From: an uncultured Lachnospiraceae bacterium
GTDB lineage: Bacteria > Bacillota > Clostridia > Lachnospirales > Lachnospiraceae
DNA: 64,000 nucleotides
Assembly: GCA_947630805.1 (NCBI GenBank)
Contig: CANRIV010000003.1
Location: 62,001-126,000 of the forward strand
Reading direction: 5' to 3'
Shown here: one piece after another, positions 38,145 through 46,684 of the stretch
How positions within the stretch are numbered: the first letter of the stretch is position 1
Layout: every line of letters begins with the position of its first letter
Position numbers and translations under genes: made by a program
Notes under the pieces: generated by a model
What the model saw: only the letters and a program-made list of their open reading frames with translations
Database searches by the model: none
What the model was told of the DNA's origin: nothing

Positions 38145-39151
38145 ATGAAGGAAAGTCATAAGAGAGAGAACGAAAAAACAGTCAGTGTAGTCGTTCCGGT
38201 ATATAAGAAAAATTATTTGAATCGCTGTATTGAAAGTCTGGTAAAACAGACATACAAAAATCTGCAGATTATATTGGTGGACGATGGCTCTATTGATGGA
38301 AGCCGGGACGTCTTAAATTTATGGGGGGGGTAGACCGCAGAATTGTCATTCTCTCAAAAGAGAACGGGGGTGTTGCCTCTGCCCGTAATGTGGGAATTGA
38401 ATATGCGTTAAAGAATAATCCGGATGGCTATCTGACGTTTTTGGATGATGATGATTTTATGATAGAAGATGGAATTGAGACGTTGTACCGGATGGTGCAG
38501 CAGGATGGCGTAGAGATTGCATGGGGACAATGCCGCCTTGTGAGTGGAGATACCGGAGAGCCGCTGGAGAAGGAACAGTCTGTCGGAAAACCTCACGAGG
38601 AAATTGTAACGTCTTATGACATTCTGATGGATGAGAGTCAGAGAATTACGTATAGCCTTGTGTGGGGAAAAATATATAAGACTTCAGCATGGAAAGAGAT
38701 TCGTCTGCCGGAAAACTGCAGGGCATATGATGATGGTGCTACAACGTTTAAACTTTTATATAGCGCCGGGCACATTGCAGTGACAGACAAAGAGATATTA
38801 AACTATTGTCTGTCCCCACAGGGAATTACCAGAAATCAGGTAGATGAATCCAGATGCCGGGAGGCTTTGTTTACCGGTACAGAGAAACTGAAATTTTATC
38901 AGGAAAAGAAAGAAAAAGAACTATACCGGATGGCAGTGGTCGGATATCTGAATGATATTTTAGATAATATGGTATATAGCATCCGGTTTGAAAAAAATCA
39001 GAAAGAATTTTATCAGGAGATGAAAAAATTATATCGGAAAAATGTTTTCAAAGGAGTGCGGGCAAAAATTTCCACGAAAGACAAAATCCGGTATTTGATA
39101 TATTTTGTGTGTCCGAAAATCACAGTCTTAAAAAATAAAAAGAATGTGTAG
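38145..39151 (+). CDS. Phase-variable GT2 glycosyltransferase (poly-G frameshift, OFF)
   Basis: A GT-A glycosyltransferase broken at a G8 tract after 62 residues: the sequence reads LNLWGG then TAG. With G9 it continues WGGVDRRIVILSKENGG and the metal-binding TFLDDDDFM, and ends at 39151 with 335 residues, the same size as other GT2 enzymes here. The start VSVVVPVYKKNYLNRCIESL is intact. It is a close paralog of the gene at 40398, which has the same tract at the same codons but with G9 and an open frame. AAAAGGAATAGAAT precedes the ATG. An internal ATG overlapping the tract gives an apparent second frame that lacks the nucleotide-binding start and is not a separate gene. Confidence 0.88.
38323..38330 (+). 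repeat. G8 tract in GT2 gene (OFF length)
   Basis: Eight G after TTTAT, immediately followed by TAGACC, so the G8 frame ends at the tract. One more G gives WGGVDRR and the full frame. Confidence 0.95.
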
Positions 39152-39174
39152 CGGAAATTACGAAAGGAGTGCAA

Positions 39175-40368
39175 ATGAAAAAAAATATAATACTTTATTC
39201 CCATGCGGGAAGCGAAAATCATGGATGCGAAGCATTGGTAAGGAGTACAGAAAAACTGCTCCATAAAGATAATAGGGGGGGTATATATCTGATGTCAGCA
39301 GATGTTGAGGCAGACAAAAGATATGGATTAGACCAGGTGGTGGATGGTCTTTACAGTATTGATAAATATAAGAAAACCACACTGGAATACCTGAAATATG
39401 CTATCAAGTACCGGTTGAGCAAAAAAGAGCCAAACTCATATAGCTGCTGTTTGTGGCAGGTAAAACCTTATCAGAAAGATGGAATCGTATTTTCTATCGG
39501 CGGAGATAATTACTGTTATATCCTGGCGGATAATATGGCGTGGCTGTTGGATGAGATAGAAGCAGGACATCAGTATTTCTACAAAAGAGGAATCAAATCT
39601 GTTCTTTGGGGCTGCTCTATTGAGGAAGATGTTCTTCAAGTGGAGAGAGTCCGCGAGGATTTAAAGAAATATGATTTAATTACGGTCCGGGAAACGATGA
39701 CCAGAGACAATCTGATAAAATATGGAATTAAAGATAATATTGTGATGACCTGTGATTCGGCATTTCATCTGGATACAGTGAAACTGCCTCTTCCGGATAA
39801 TTTTATCGAGGGAAATACAGTCGGAATTAATGTCAGCCCAATGGTTATTGAAAATGAAAAGAAAAAGGGAATCGTATTTCAGAGTTATGTGCGTCTGATT
39901 GAGTATATTCTGAAGGAGACGGATATGAATGTGGCGTTGATTCCACATGTCATATGGGAGCCAAATGACGACAGGGAAGTCCTGGATGTTTTATATAAAA
40001 TGTATCAGGATAACCCACGTGTTTTAAAGATAGAAGATTGTAACTGTGAAGAACTGAAAGGCTACATTGCCAGATGCCGCTTTTTTGTGGGTGCCAGAAC
40101 ACATGCGTCCATTGCCGCATATTCTTCCTGTGTACCGACCCTTGTGTCCGGATATTCCGTAAAATCCAGGGGAATTGCCAAAGACTTGTTTGGCACTTAT
40201 GAAAATTATGTAGTTCCTGTCAGTGAAATGAAGCGTGAGGAAGAAATGGTGGAAGCTTTCTGCTGGATTATGGAGCACGAGGAACAAATCAAAGAAACAC
40301 TGAAAAAGGTATTGCCGGAATATAAGAACAAAATTTTTGAAGCAGTGGATGCTGTCTGGAAATTATAG
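39175..40368 (+). CDS. Phase-variable polysaccharide pyruvyl transferase family protein (tract in frame, ON)
   Basis: A CsaB/WcaK-type (PS_pyruv_trans) enzyme of about 397 residues. The N-terminus NIILYSHAGSENHGCEALV is the family glycine/His segment; later FSIGGDNYCYI and FFVGARTHASIAAYSS are typical. It would add a pyruvate ketal, giving the glycan a negative charge. The G7 tract reads RGGI in frame, and G6 or G8 both stop within about 10 codons. ATG 39175 follows AAAGGAG by five bases; the GTG at 39169 overlaps that site. Confidence 0.85.
   Translation: MKKNIILYSHAGSENHGCEALVRSTEKLLHKDNRGGIYLMSADVEADKRYGLDQVVDGLYSIDKYKKTTLEYLKYAIKYRLSKKEPNSYSCCLWQVKPYQKDGIVFSIGGDNYCYILADNMAWLLDEIEAGHQYFYKRGIKSVLWGCSIEEDVLQVERVREDLKKYDLITVRETMTRDNLIKYGIKDNIVMTCDSAFHLDTVKLPLPDNFIEGNTVGINVSPMVIENEKKKGIVFQSYVRLIEYILKETDMNVALIPHVIWEPNDDREVLDVLYKMYQDNPRVLKIEDCNCEELKGYIARCRFFVGARTHASIAAYSSCVPTLVSGYSVKSRGIAKDLFGTYENYVVPVSEMKREEEMVEAFCWIMEHEEQIKETLKKVLPEYKNKIFEAVDAVWKL
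39275..39281 (+). repeat. G7 tract in pyruvyl transferase gene
   Basis: Seven G between AATA and TATATATC, in frame as Arg-Gly-Gly-Ile. Confidence 0.9.
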
Positions 40369-40397
40369 AGATACGGAGGAAGCATGAGGAGGCAAAC

Positions 40398-41378
40398 ATG
40401 AAAGATTTGATATCAGTCGTAGTCCCGGTACATAAAAAGAAATATTTGGACCGATGTATCAAAAGTCTGGTAAATCAGACTTATAAGAATCTACAGATTA
40501 TATTGGTAAACGACGGCTCGACAGACGGAAGCTTGGACGTCTTAAATTCATGGGGGGGGGTAGACCGAAGAATTGTTATTTTGTCTCAGGAAAACAAGGG
40601 CGCTGCGGCTGCCAGAAACAATGGAATCGAATACGCGCTAAAACATAATCCGGATGGCTATCTCGCATTTTTGGATGATGATGACTTTATGGCAGAAGAT
40701 GGAATCGAGACCCTTTATAAATTATTGAAGGACAATAACGTCGCAATATCATGGGGACATTTTTATGTCATGTTTCCCGACAGAGAGGAACTGGAGAATG
40801 ACTATCAGAGTACAGAAAGCTGTGTGTTAGATGCGCATGATATTTTGATGCAGCAAAGCCGGAGAAGTTCTTATAATACATTGTGGGGAAAACTATTCCG
40901 GATAGACATATGGAAAGACACACGGCTTCCGGAAGATATTCAGGTATACGAGGATGTATTTGTTATGTTCCGATTGATTTATAACGCCGGAAAAATTGCC
41001 ATGACAAAAAAACAGGTCGTGTATTATTTTCTGTCAGAGCAGTCTCTGACGAGAAGCAAGGTAGAAGAGAAACGCTGCAGAGACGCAATACGTGTACAGG
41101 AGGAAGCACTGAAATTTTATCAGGAAAAGAAAGAAAAAAAGCTGTACCGCATCGCTGTAGCGAAATATTTGGATGATATTCTGGATAATATGGTGTACAG
41201 TACAGGGTTTGATAATGCACAGCGGGATTTTTTCAAAGAGATGAAGCATTTGTACCGAAAGAATATTTTGGGAGCTATGCTTGCCAAAATTCCTGTTAAA
41301 TTGAAATTAAAATATATTTTATATTTTTGTATTCCCCGTCTGGTTGTTTCCAGACATGAAAGCGGAATACAGCGATAG
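40398..41378 (+). CDS. Phase-variable GT2 glycosyltransferase (tract in frame, ON)
   Basis: A GT-A enzyme of 326 residues: ISVVVPVHKKKYLDRCIKSL, ILVNDGSTDGS, then SWGGVDRRIVILSQENKG, and the metal-binding FLDDDDFMAED. It is very close to the OFF gene at 38145 through the first 130 residues and in the C-terminal EEALKFYQEKKEKKLYRIA, and differs more in the middle acceptor region. The G9 tract keeps the frame open. G8 would stop at TAG directly after the tract. AGGAGGCAAAC precedes the ATG. Confidence 0.88.
   Translation: MKDLISVVVPVHKKKYLDRCIKSLVNQTYKNLQIILVNDGSTDGSLDVLNSWGGVDRRIVILSQENKGAAAARNNGIEYALKHNPDGYLAFLDDDDFMAEDGIETLYKLLKDNNVAISWGHFYVMFPDREELENDYQSTESCVLDAHDILMQQSRRSSYNTLWGKLFRIDIWKDTRLPEDIQVYEDVFVMFRLIYNAGKIAMTKKQVVYYFLSEQSLTRSKVEEKRCRDAIRVQEEALKFYQEKKEKKLYRIAVAKYLDDILDNMVYSTGFDNAQRDFFKEMKHLYRKNILGAMLAKIPVKLKLKYILYFCIPRLVVSRHESGIQR
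40552..40560 (+). repeat. G9 tract in GT2 gene (ON length)
   Basis: Nine G after TTCAT and before TAGACC. It is the aligned counterpart of the G8 tract at 38323. Confidence 0.95.
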
Positions 41379-41449
41379 ATTTTGGAGAGGAAAACAATTA
41401 GAATGTTTAGAAAAAAGAAGTTTTCTGACAACATAATTGGAAATAAAAA

Positions 41450-42598
41450 ATGAAAGACAAAAAAAAGAAAAAGGTTGCTTTTTATATTGATACTTTTAAC
41501 AGAGGCGGAACGGAAAAAGCAACGCTGAATTTATTGAATCAACTGAATATGGAAAAGTATGATATTACATTGATTCGCTTTTTCCCGGAGGGTGAATATA
41601 ACCGGTATTTAAAGCCTGGAATCAAAAATAAGGCAAGATACCCTCTTGCATTGTTGTTCCGATGGAATAAAAAAATGGAGCACAGGGTACAGTGGTGGGG
41701 AAGAAATTTCTTTGACCGGATACCGGGAAACTTAGCACATAAGCTGCTGATTGGAAATCGATATGACATAGAAGTCGCCTGTGGTTTTTACTTTCCAACC
41801 AAACTGATTTCTCATGCAAAAAAAGCAAAAAAAATATCATGGGTGCATATGGATTACACAATCGATAAATCGACGATTGGCAATTTTTCCAAAGAGGAAG
41901 GACAGGCATTTTTCGGAGGAATGGACAAAATTGTATGTGTATCTCATGAATGTGAAGATAAGTTTAATTTGAAATTTGATTTACCGGACAAGACGACAAC
42001 CCGATACAATATTGTAAACAGTGATGAGATTATAGAGCTGGCAGAAAAAGAGAACATTCAATATGACAGTGATGTTCCTGTGGCCGTGGCGATGGGACGG
42101 CTGACCTGGCAGAAAGGATTTGACCGGCTATTGTCTGTCCACAAAGAACTGATTGAAAAAGGAATCCGGCATAAGCTCTTGATTATCGGGGAGGGAGAAG
42201 AATATGATAATCTGTCCCGTCAGATTCAGAGGGATCATCTGGAAGATACGGCAGAGCTGCTGGGATACAGAGAAAATCCTTATCCCTATATCAAAGCAGC
42301 AGATTTATTTATATGCTCTTCCCGTCATGAATCTTTTAGCTTTGTTGTGGCAGAAAGTATTGTGCTGGGGACACCGGTAATCAGCACAGAGTGTACCGGT
42401 CCCAAAGAACTATTGGAAAATGGAACATATGGAATGATTGTAGAAAACAGTGACATCGGTCTTGCTGTCGGACTGGAAAAAATGTTGACAGATAAGAATC
42501 TGCGCGAAGATATGAGAAAAAAGGCATGTGAGAGAAAAGAATTTTTCAGCGCAAAAAATCTGACAGAGGCGTGGGAAGATGTGCTGGATTATCTCTAA
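41450..42598 (+). CDS. GT4 family glycosyltransferase (paralog of 25077)
   Basis: A GT-B glycosyltransferase of 382 residues, with VAFYIDTFNRGGTEKATLNL at the N-terminus and AMGRLTWQKGFDRLL plus CSSRHESFSFVVAESIVLG in the donor domain. Block-by-block similarity to the enzyme at 25077 is obvious, so both probably use the same donor or a similar acceptor. No repeat tract, in line with all other GT4 genes here. Confidence 0.87.
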   Translation: MKDKKKKKVAFYIDTFNRGGTEKATLNLLNQLNMEKYDITLIRFFPEGEYNRYLKPGIKNKARYPLALLFRWNKKMEHRVQWWGRNFFDRIPGNLAHKLLIGNRYDIEVACGFYFPTKLISHAKKAKKISWVHMDYTIDKSTIGNFSKEEGQAFFGGMDKIVCVSHECEDKFNLKFDLPDKTTTRYNIVNSDEIIELAEKENIQYDSDVPVAVAMGRLTWQKGFDRLLSVHKELIEKGIRHKLLIIGEGEEYDNLSRQIQRDHLEDTAELLGYRENPYPYIKAADLFICSSRHESFSFVVAESIVLGTPVISTECTGPKELLENGTYGMIVENSDIGLAVGLEKMLTDKNLREDMRKKACERKEFFSAKNLTEAWEDVLDYL

Positions 42599-42668
42599 AT
42601 CATAAAAGACCGTACAGAATTGAATGGTGGATAATCTCTAAAAAAGAACAGCAGATAGGGGAAAAGTT

Positions 42669-43664
42669 ATGGACAAAATAAGTGTAATTATTCCGGTATA
42701 TAATAGTGAAATACATCTGAGACGATGTATCGACTCTATTTTAAATCAGACCTATAAAAATCTTGAACTGATATTGGTGGATGATGGCTCTACTGACGAC
42801 AGTGAGCAGATATGTGAAACATATGCTGGTGCAGACAGCCGGGTACTTTATTTCAACGCCAAAAATCATCCGGGGGGGGTATCGGCCGCAAGGAATCTTG
42901 GCGTAAAAAAGGCCACCGGTACATACCTGACATTTGTAGATAGTGACGACTGGATAGAGCCTGATGCGTATGCGCATATGATACAGAAAATAGAACAGCA
43001 TCATGCAGATTTTTGTCTCTGTGGATACCTGAGAGAAAATCAGAAAGAAAAAAAGATAACGAACGTGAAAAATGTGGAAGAAGAGCAGGTGCGTGGAAGA
43101 GATTATTTTCTGGACAGAATATATTTGAAATTTGATATTGTTTTTAACTTATGGAATATGGTAGTAAAACGGGAAAAAGTCAGCACCCTTATGATGGCGG
43201 AAGATATTTATCTTTCGGAAGATAATCTTTATGTTTTGGAACTGCTGATGCAGACGGAAAAAGGAGTGCTGTCCCCAAAATGTTTTTACCACTATGTACA
43301 GTATGATGACAGTTTATCTCATCAGAGAAAATTCAGTAAAAAGACGTTTTCCCAGGCGATGGCGGTGGAACGGCAGGCGCAGATATTAAAAGAGTATGAC
43401 AAAAATATCTGGCGTCAATACAGACATATGTTATTAAAAACATATATGGATATTGTATGTAAAATAGTAATGTACGAAAAGTGTGAGGAAGAAACAGTTT
43501 ATCGCAGAAAGATTAAGAAAAAAATTTTTAAGGAATTATTTACCGGAGGGCTGTTTGCAAAAAACAGTAATAAAACATTGATTGTCCACAGCTTTCTGGT
43601 AATGATAAATTTTTCGTGTTTTTCCGGGATTTACCGAAGCAGACACAAAGATGAAATTGCATAA
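42669..43664 (+). CDS. Phase-variable GT2 glycosyltransferase (tract in frame, ON)
   Basis: A GT-A enzyme of 331 residues: ISVIIPVYNSEIHLRRCID, ILVDDGSTDDSEQIC and the metal-binding TFVDSDDWIEP. The G8 tract encodes PGGVSAARN, which replaces the GG(L/V)SSARN loop common to GT2 enzymes, so the tract sits in a conserved active-site loop. G7 or G9 both reach stops within about 25 codons. A 113-base gap follows before the next gene. Confidence 0.87.
   Translation: MDKISVIIPVYNSEIHLRRCIDSILNQTYKNLELILVDDGSTDDSEQICETYAGADSRVLYFNAKNHPGGVSAARNLGVKKATGTYLTFVDSDDWIEPDAYAHMIQKIEQHHADFCLCGYLRENQKEKKITNVKNVEEEQVRGRDYFLDRIYLKFDIVFNLWNMVVKREKVSTLMMAEDIYLSEDNLYVLELLMQTEKGVLSPKCFYHYVQYDDSLSHQRKFSKKTFSQAMAVERQAQILKEYDKNIWRQYRHMLLKTYMDIVCKIVMYEKCEEETVYRRKIKKKIFKELFTGGLFAKNSNKTLIVHSFLVMINFSCFSGIYRSRHKDEIA
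42872..42879 (+). repeat. G8 tract in GT2 gene
   Basis: Eight G between CATCC and TATCGG, encoding Pro-Gly-Gly-Val at the conserved GxSxARN loop. Confidence 0.95.
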
Positions 43665-43777
43665 CAGCATGGAAGGAGACATCAGGTCGGAAAAGACCGA
43701 TGCAGAGAAGCCTTGTCTACTGAGACAGAAACAATAGATTTTTCAATCAATTACCTTACATTTCAAAGGAGAAAATT

Positions 43778-44692
43778 ATGAAAGATGTAATATCGGTTAT
43801 TATTCCTATATTTAATATGGAAAAATATTTAAGTAAATGTCTGGACAGTATTTTAAATCAGACATACACCAATTTGGAAATTCTTTTGGTGAATGACGGG
43901 TCAACGGATAATTCACCTGCAATCTGTAAAAAGTATGCGGACAAGGATTCAAGAATTAAAATAATCAATAAAGAAAATGGAGGAAGTTCGTCTGCACGAA
44001 ATAAAGGACTGGATTGCAGCACAGGCGCTTATATTATGTTTATGGACAGTGATGATTATGTTCATCCGGATTTCGTACAGAAATGCTATACAGCGGCAAT
44101 CAGAGATGACGCCGATCTTGTGGTGTGTAACTATGTGTGTGTAAACGAAAAGGGAGAGACAACGGAGTATAGTCACCGACTCGATAATCAAAAAGAACAG
44201 GTTATCGGCGAAAAAGAATACTGGGAAGAATATTATGCAAGCAATCAAAACGGATATTATATCGTTCCATGGAATCGGCTGGTAAAAAAAGAAATATATG
44301 AAAATTTGCGGTATATCGGAACAATTTATGAAGATGAGAGAATATGTCATGAAATTATTGCCCGTTGTAAACGAATCAGCTGTCTGGAAGACAGGTTATA
44401 TTACTATCTGCAAAGAGAGGGCAGCATTGTGCATCAGAAGTGTACAGAGAAAGATTTTAACATTATTGATGCGATGCTCGCAAGAAGTATCCATTTTAAA
44501 GATGCAGGATTTCAAAATCTGGCAGATCAGGCTTTTGCGTTAATTGTGGGGAGAATGATTGGAATTACAAAAGAGCTTGATATGAAAAAAGAAGAAAATA
44601 AAGTGCGGTATAAGGAATTAAAAAAAGAGTATAATAAAGCTTTCGTAAAAATTATCCGGGGGGGGGTGTTCCTTCAAGCTCTTTCTGAATAG
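43778..44692 (+). CDS. GT2 glycosyltransferase with poly-G tract giving alternative C-termini
   Basis: A GT-A enzyme: ISVIIPIFNMEKYLSKCLD, LLVNDGSTDNSPAIC, GGSSSARNKGL and the metal-binding MFMDSDDYVHP. In the present G9 state it ends ten codons after the tract, at 44692 (304 residues). In the G8 frame it would stay open to 44777 and gain a hydrophobic, basic tail ending IKRTK, total 332 residues, which equals the usual size of the other GT2 enzymes here. G10 ends at once. I therefore suspect G8 is the full-length state and G9 makes a shortened enzyme, but the catalytic domain is intact in both. The terminator at 44794 lies just after the longer stop. Confidence 0.8.
   Translation: MKDVISVIIPIFNMEKYLSKCLDSILNQTYTNLEILLVNDGSTDNSPAICKKYADKDSRIKIINKENGGSSSARNKGLDCSTGAYIMFMDSDDYVHPDFVQKCYTAAIRDDADLVVCNYVCVNEKGETTEYSHRLDNQKEQVIGEKEYWEEYYASNQNGYYIVPWNRLVKKEIYENLRYIGTIYEDERICHEIIARCKRISCLEDRLYYYLQREGSIVHQKCTEKDFNIIDAMLARSIHFKDAGFQNLADQAFALIVGRMIGITKELDMKKEENKVRYKELKKEYNKAFVKIIRGGVFLQALSE
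44658..44666 (+). repeat. G9 tract near the 3' end of a GT2 gene
   Basis: Nine G after ATTATCC and before TGTTCC. Changes in length swap the last residues of the enzyme and leave its catalytic core unaffected. Confidence 0.95.
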
Positions 44693-44793
44693 TTTTACAT
44701 TTGTTCTTGGAAAACCAGTATATGAGATAACACATTCCTACCGCTCAATCGTTCAATTTATAAAAAGAACAAAATAAATCGTTTTATCTGTGT

Positions 44794-44823
44794 AAAAAAG
44801 ATCGGTCTGTCCGGTCTTTTTTT
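44794..44823 (+). terminator. Rho-independent terminator ending the 2.4-44.7 kb unit
   Basis: Stem AAAAAAGATCGG pairs with CCGGTCTTTTTT (one wobble) around a TCTGT loop, ending in a T run. It lies 17 bases after the stop of the G8 frame of the GT2 gene, and the lic gene starts 71 bases further on. Confidence 0.85.
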
Positions 44824-44893
44824 CTTGCCTTTCTCTTTGTTTCGTAGTAGTATAAAGATTATTAAGTTCACGAAATCATAAAAAGGAAATTAT

Positions 44894-46684
44894 ATGAACA
44901 CAGAAGAATTAGAGATATTGGAACATATCTATAGGAAAGGATATCACTCGCAGAGGGAGATATCAAAATGCACGGGATATTCCTTGGGAAAAGTAAATCA
45001 AAGTCTTAGAAAATTGCGGGAAGAAGGATATCTTACCAACGATATACGCTTTACGAATCACTGCAAACGCCTGATGGAGCACAACAGGTCGGACAATGCG
45101 ATTATTCTTGCGGCAGGGTTTGGGATGCGTATGACGCCTCTGAATCAGGAAGTGCCAAAAGGTCTGTTGGAAGTACGGGGCGAGATTCTGATCGAACGCA
45201 TTATCGAGCAGTTAGTCCGGGCGGGAATTCACAAAATTACCGTTGTCGTGGGATTTTTGAAAGAAAGCTATGAGTATCTGATAGATAAGTATGGTGTTGA
45301 TTTGGCAGTGAATATGGAATATGTGTCCAAAAATAATCTGCACTCGCTTTCCTGTGTGAGAGAACAGATAGAAAATACATATATTATTCCGTGCGATATA
45401 TATTGTGCAGAAAATCCGTTTTCCAGTCAGGAATTTTATTCCTGGTATATGGTGACAGATGAAAAGAAAATCAGCAGCGATGTTAAGCTGAACAAAAAAA
45501 GAGAATTGATTCGTATCAAAAAAGAAGAATGCGGGAATGACATGCTGGGAATTTCTTATATCAATCAGAAGGATAGTATGTGGATTCGGGAAAAATTGCA
45601 GGAGTATAGTCAAAATCCCGCCTATGATGATCTTTTCTGGGAGGAAACGCTGTATCGAAATGGAAAAATGATTGTCGGGGCAAGGAAAGTTTCAGCCCGG
45701 GATTTTTTTGAAATCAATACGCTGGAACAACTGCGGGAAGCAGACGAATCGTCTGTAAGTTTAAAGTCAGATGTACTTACCTTGATTGCAGATGTATTCC
45801 ATGCAGAAGAACAGGATATCCGGAATATAAAAATATTAAAGAAGGGAATGACCAACCGGTCGTTTCAGTTTGAGTTCAATCATTCCAAATATATTATGAG
45901 GATTCCGGGTCCGGGAACGGAAAAACTGATTGACCGAAAAAAGGAGTACGAAGTCTATCAGGCAATCAAAGATACAGGAATCTGTGATGATGTTTATTAT
46001 ATTAATCCTGAAAACGGATATAAAATTACCGGATATCTGGACAACGCAAAAGTATGCGATGACCATGACTGGACTATGGTTGAAAAGTGTATGAGCGTGC
46101 TGAGGGAGTTTCATAACAAAAATTTGAAAGTACATCATACATTTGATTTGTACGAACACATTGAGATGTATGAAAAATTTTGGGAGGGAAATTCCTGTTT
46201 TGGGGATTACGAGGAAACAAAGAAGTCGGTTTTGGCATTGAAACCTTTTGTGGAGAAACAGGAAAAGAAATGGACGCTTACCCATATTGATGCCAACGCA
46301 GACAATTTTCTTATCTGGAAAAATGAAAACGACAGAGAAGAGATTAAGCTGATTGACTGGGAGTACGCAGGGATGCAGGATGCACATCTGGATGTGGCTA
46401 TGTTTGCCATATATTCCATGTATCAACGGGAGGAAGTAGACCGGCTGATTGATTGCTATTTTGAAGGAGAGTGTCCTGCGGATACCAGATTAAAAATATA
46501 TTCATACATTGCGCTGGGAGGTCTGCTGTGGAGCAACTGGTGCGAATATAAGAGACAACAAGGACAGGAATTTGGCGAGTATTCTATCAGACAATACCGA
46601 TATGCAAAAGAATACAGCAGAATGGTACAAAAAGAACTAAAAAAGCGGGAGGTTTGCAAAAGTGAAACTGAGAAAAAGAATTGA
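44894..46684 (+). CDS. Fused winged-helix, LicC-like cytidylyltransferase and LicA-like choline kinase
   Basis: A 596-residue fusion. Residues 1-60 look like a winged helix-turn-helix (QREISKCTGYSLGKVNQSLR). Residues 68 to about 290 are a nucleotidyltransferase with IILAAGFGMRMTPLN and PKGLLEVRGEILIERII, as in LicC choline-phosphate cytidylyltransferase. From about 300 on is a kinase of the APH/choline kinase fold with LTHIDANADNFLIW (HxDxxxxN) and IKLIDWEYAG. Together the two enzymatic parts would turn choline into CDP-choline. In Haemophilus and Streptococcus licA and licC are separate genes; here they are fused and preceded by a DNA-binding-like domain. The next gene is a BCCT transporter and licD lies at 26194. 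Choline is inferred; ethanolamine or another amino-alcohol is possible. Confidence 0.85.
   Translation: MNTEELEILEHIYRKGYHSQREISKCTGYSLGKVNQSLRKLREEGYLTNDIRFTNHCKRLMEHNRSDNAIILAAGFGMRMTPLNQEVPKGLLEVRGEILIERIIEQLVRAGIHKITVVVGFLKESYEYLIDKYGVDLAVNMEYVSKNNLHSLSCVREQIENTYIIPCDIYCAENPFSSQEFYSWYMVTDEKKISSDVKLNKKRELIRIKKEECGNDMLGISYINQKDSMWIREKLQEYSQNPAYDDLFWEETLYRNGKMIVGARKVSARDFFEINTLEQLREADESSVSLKSDVLTLIADVFHAEEQDIRNIKILKKGMTNRSFQFEFNHSKYIMRIPGPGTEKLIDRKKEYEVYQAIKDTGICDDVYYINPENGYKITGYLDNAKVCDDHDWTMVEKCMSVLREFHNKNLKVHHTFDLYEHIEMYEKFWEGNSCFGDYEETKKSVLALKPFVEKQEKKWTLTHIDANADNFLIWKNENDREEIKLIDWEYAGMQDAHLDVAMFAIYSMYQREEVDRLIDCYFEGECPADTRLKIYSYIALGGLLWSNWCEYKRQQGQEFGEYSIRQYRYAKEYSRMVQKELKKREVCKSETEKKN

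Noticed and set aside
38321-39151. Separate GT2 gene starting at the ATG that overlaps the G8 tract
   Set aside because: It would lack the nucleotide-binding N-terminus. It is the 3' part of the frameshifted gene at 38145, as the paralog at 40398 shows.
43665-43777. A gene or riboswitch between the two GT2 genes
   Set aside because: Only weak small hairpins are seen in the 113 bases, with no conserved riboswitch core that I recognise.
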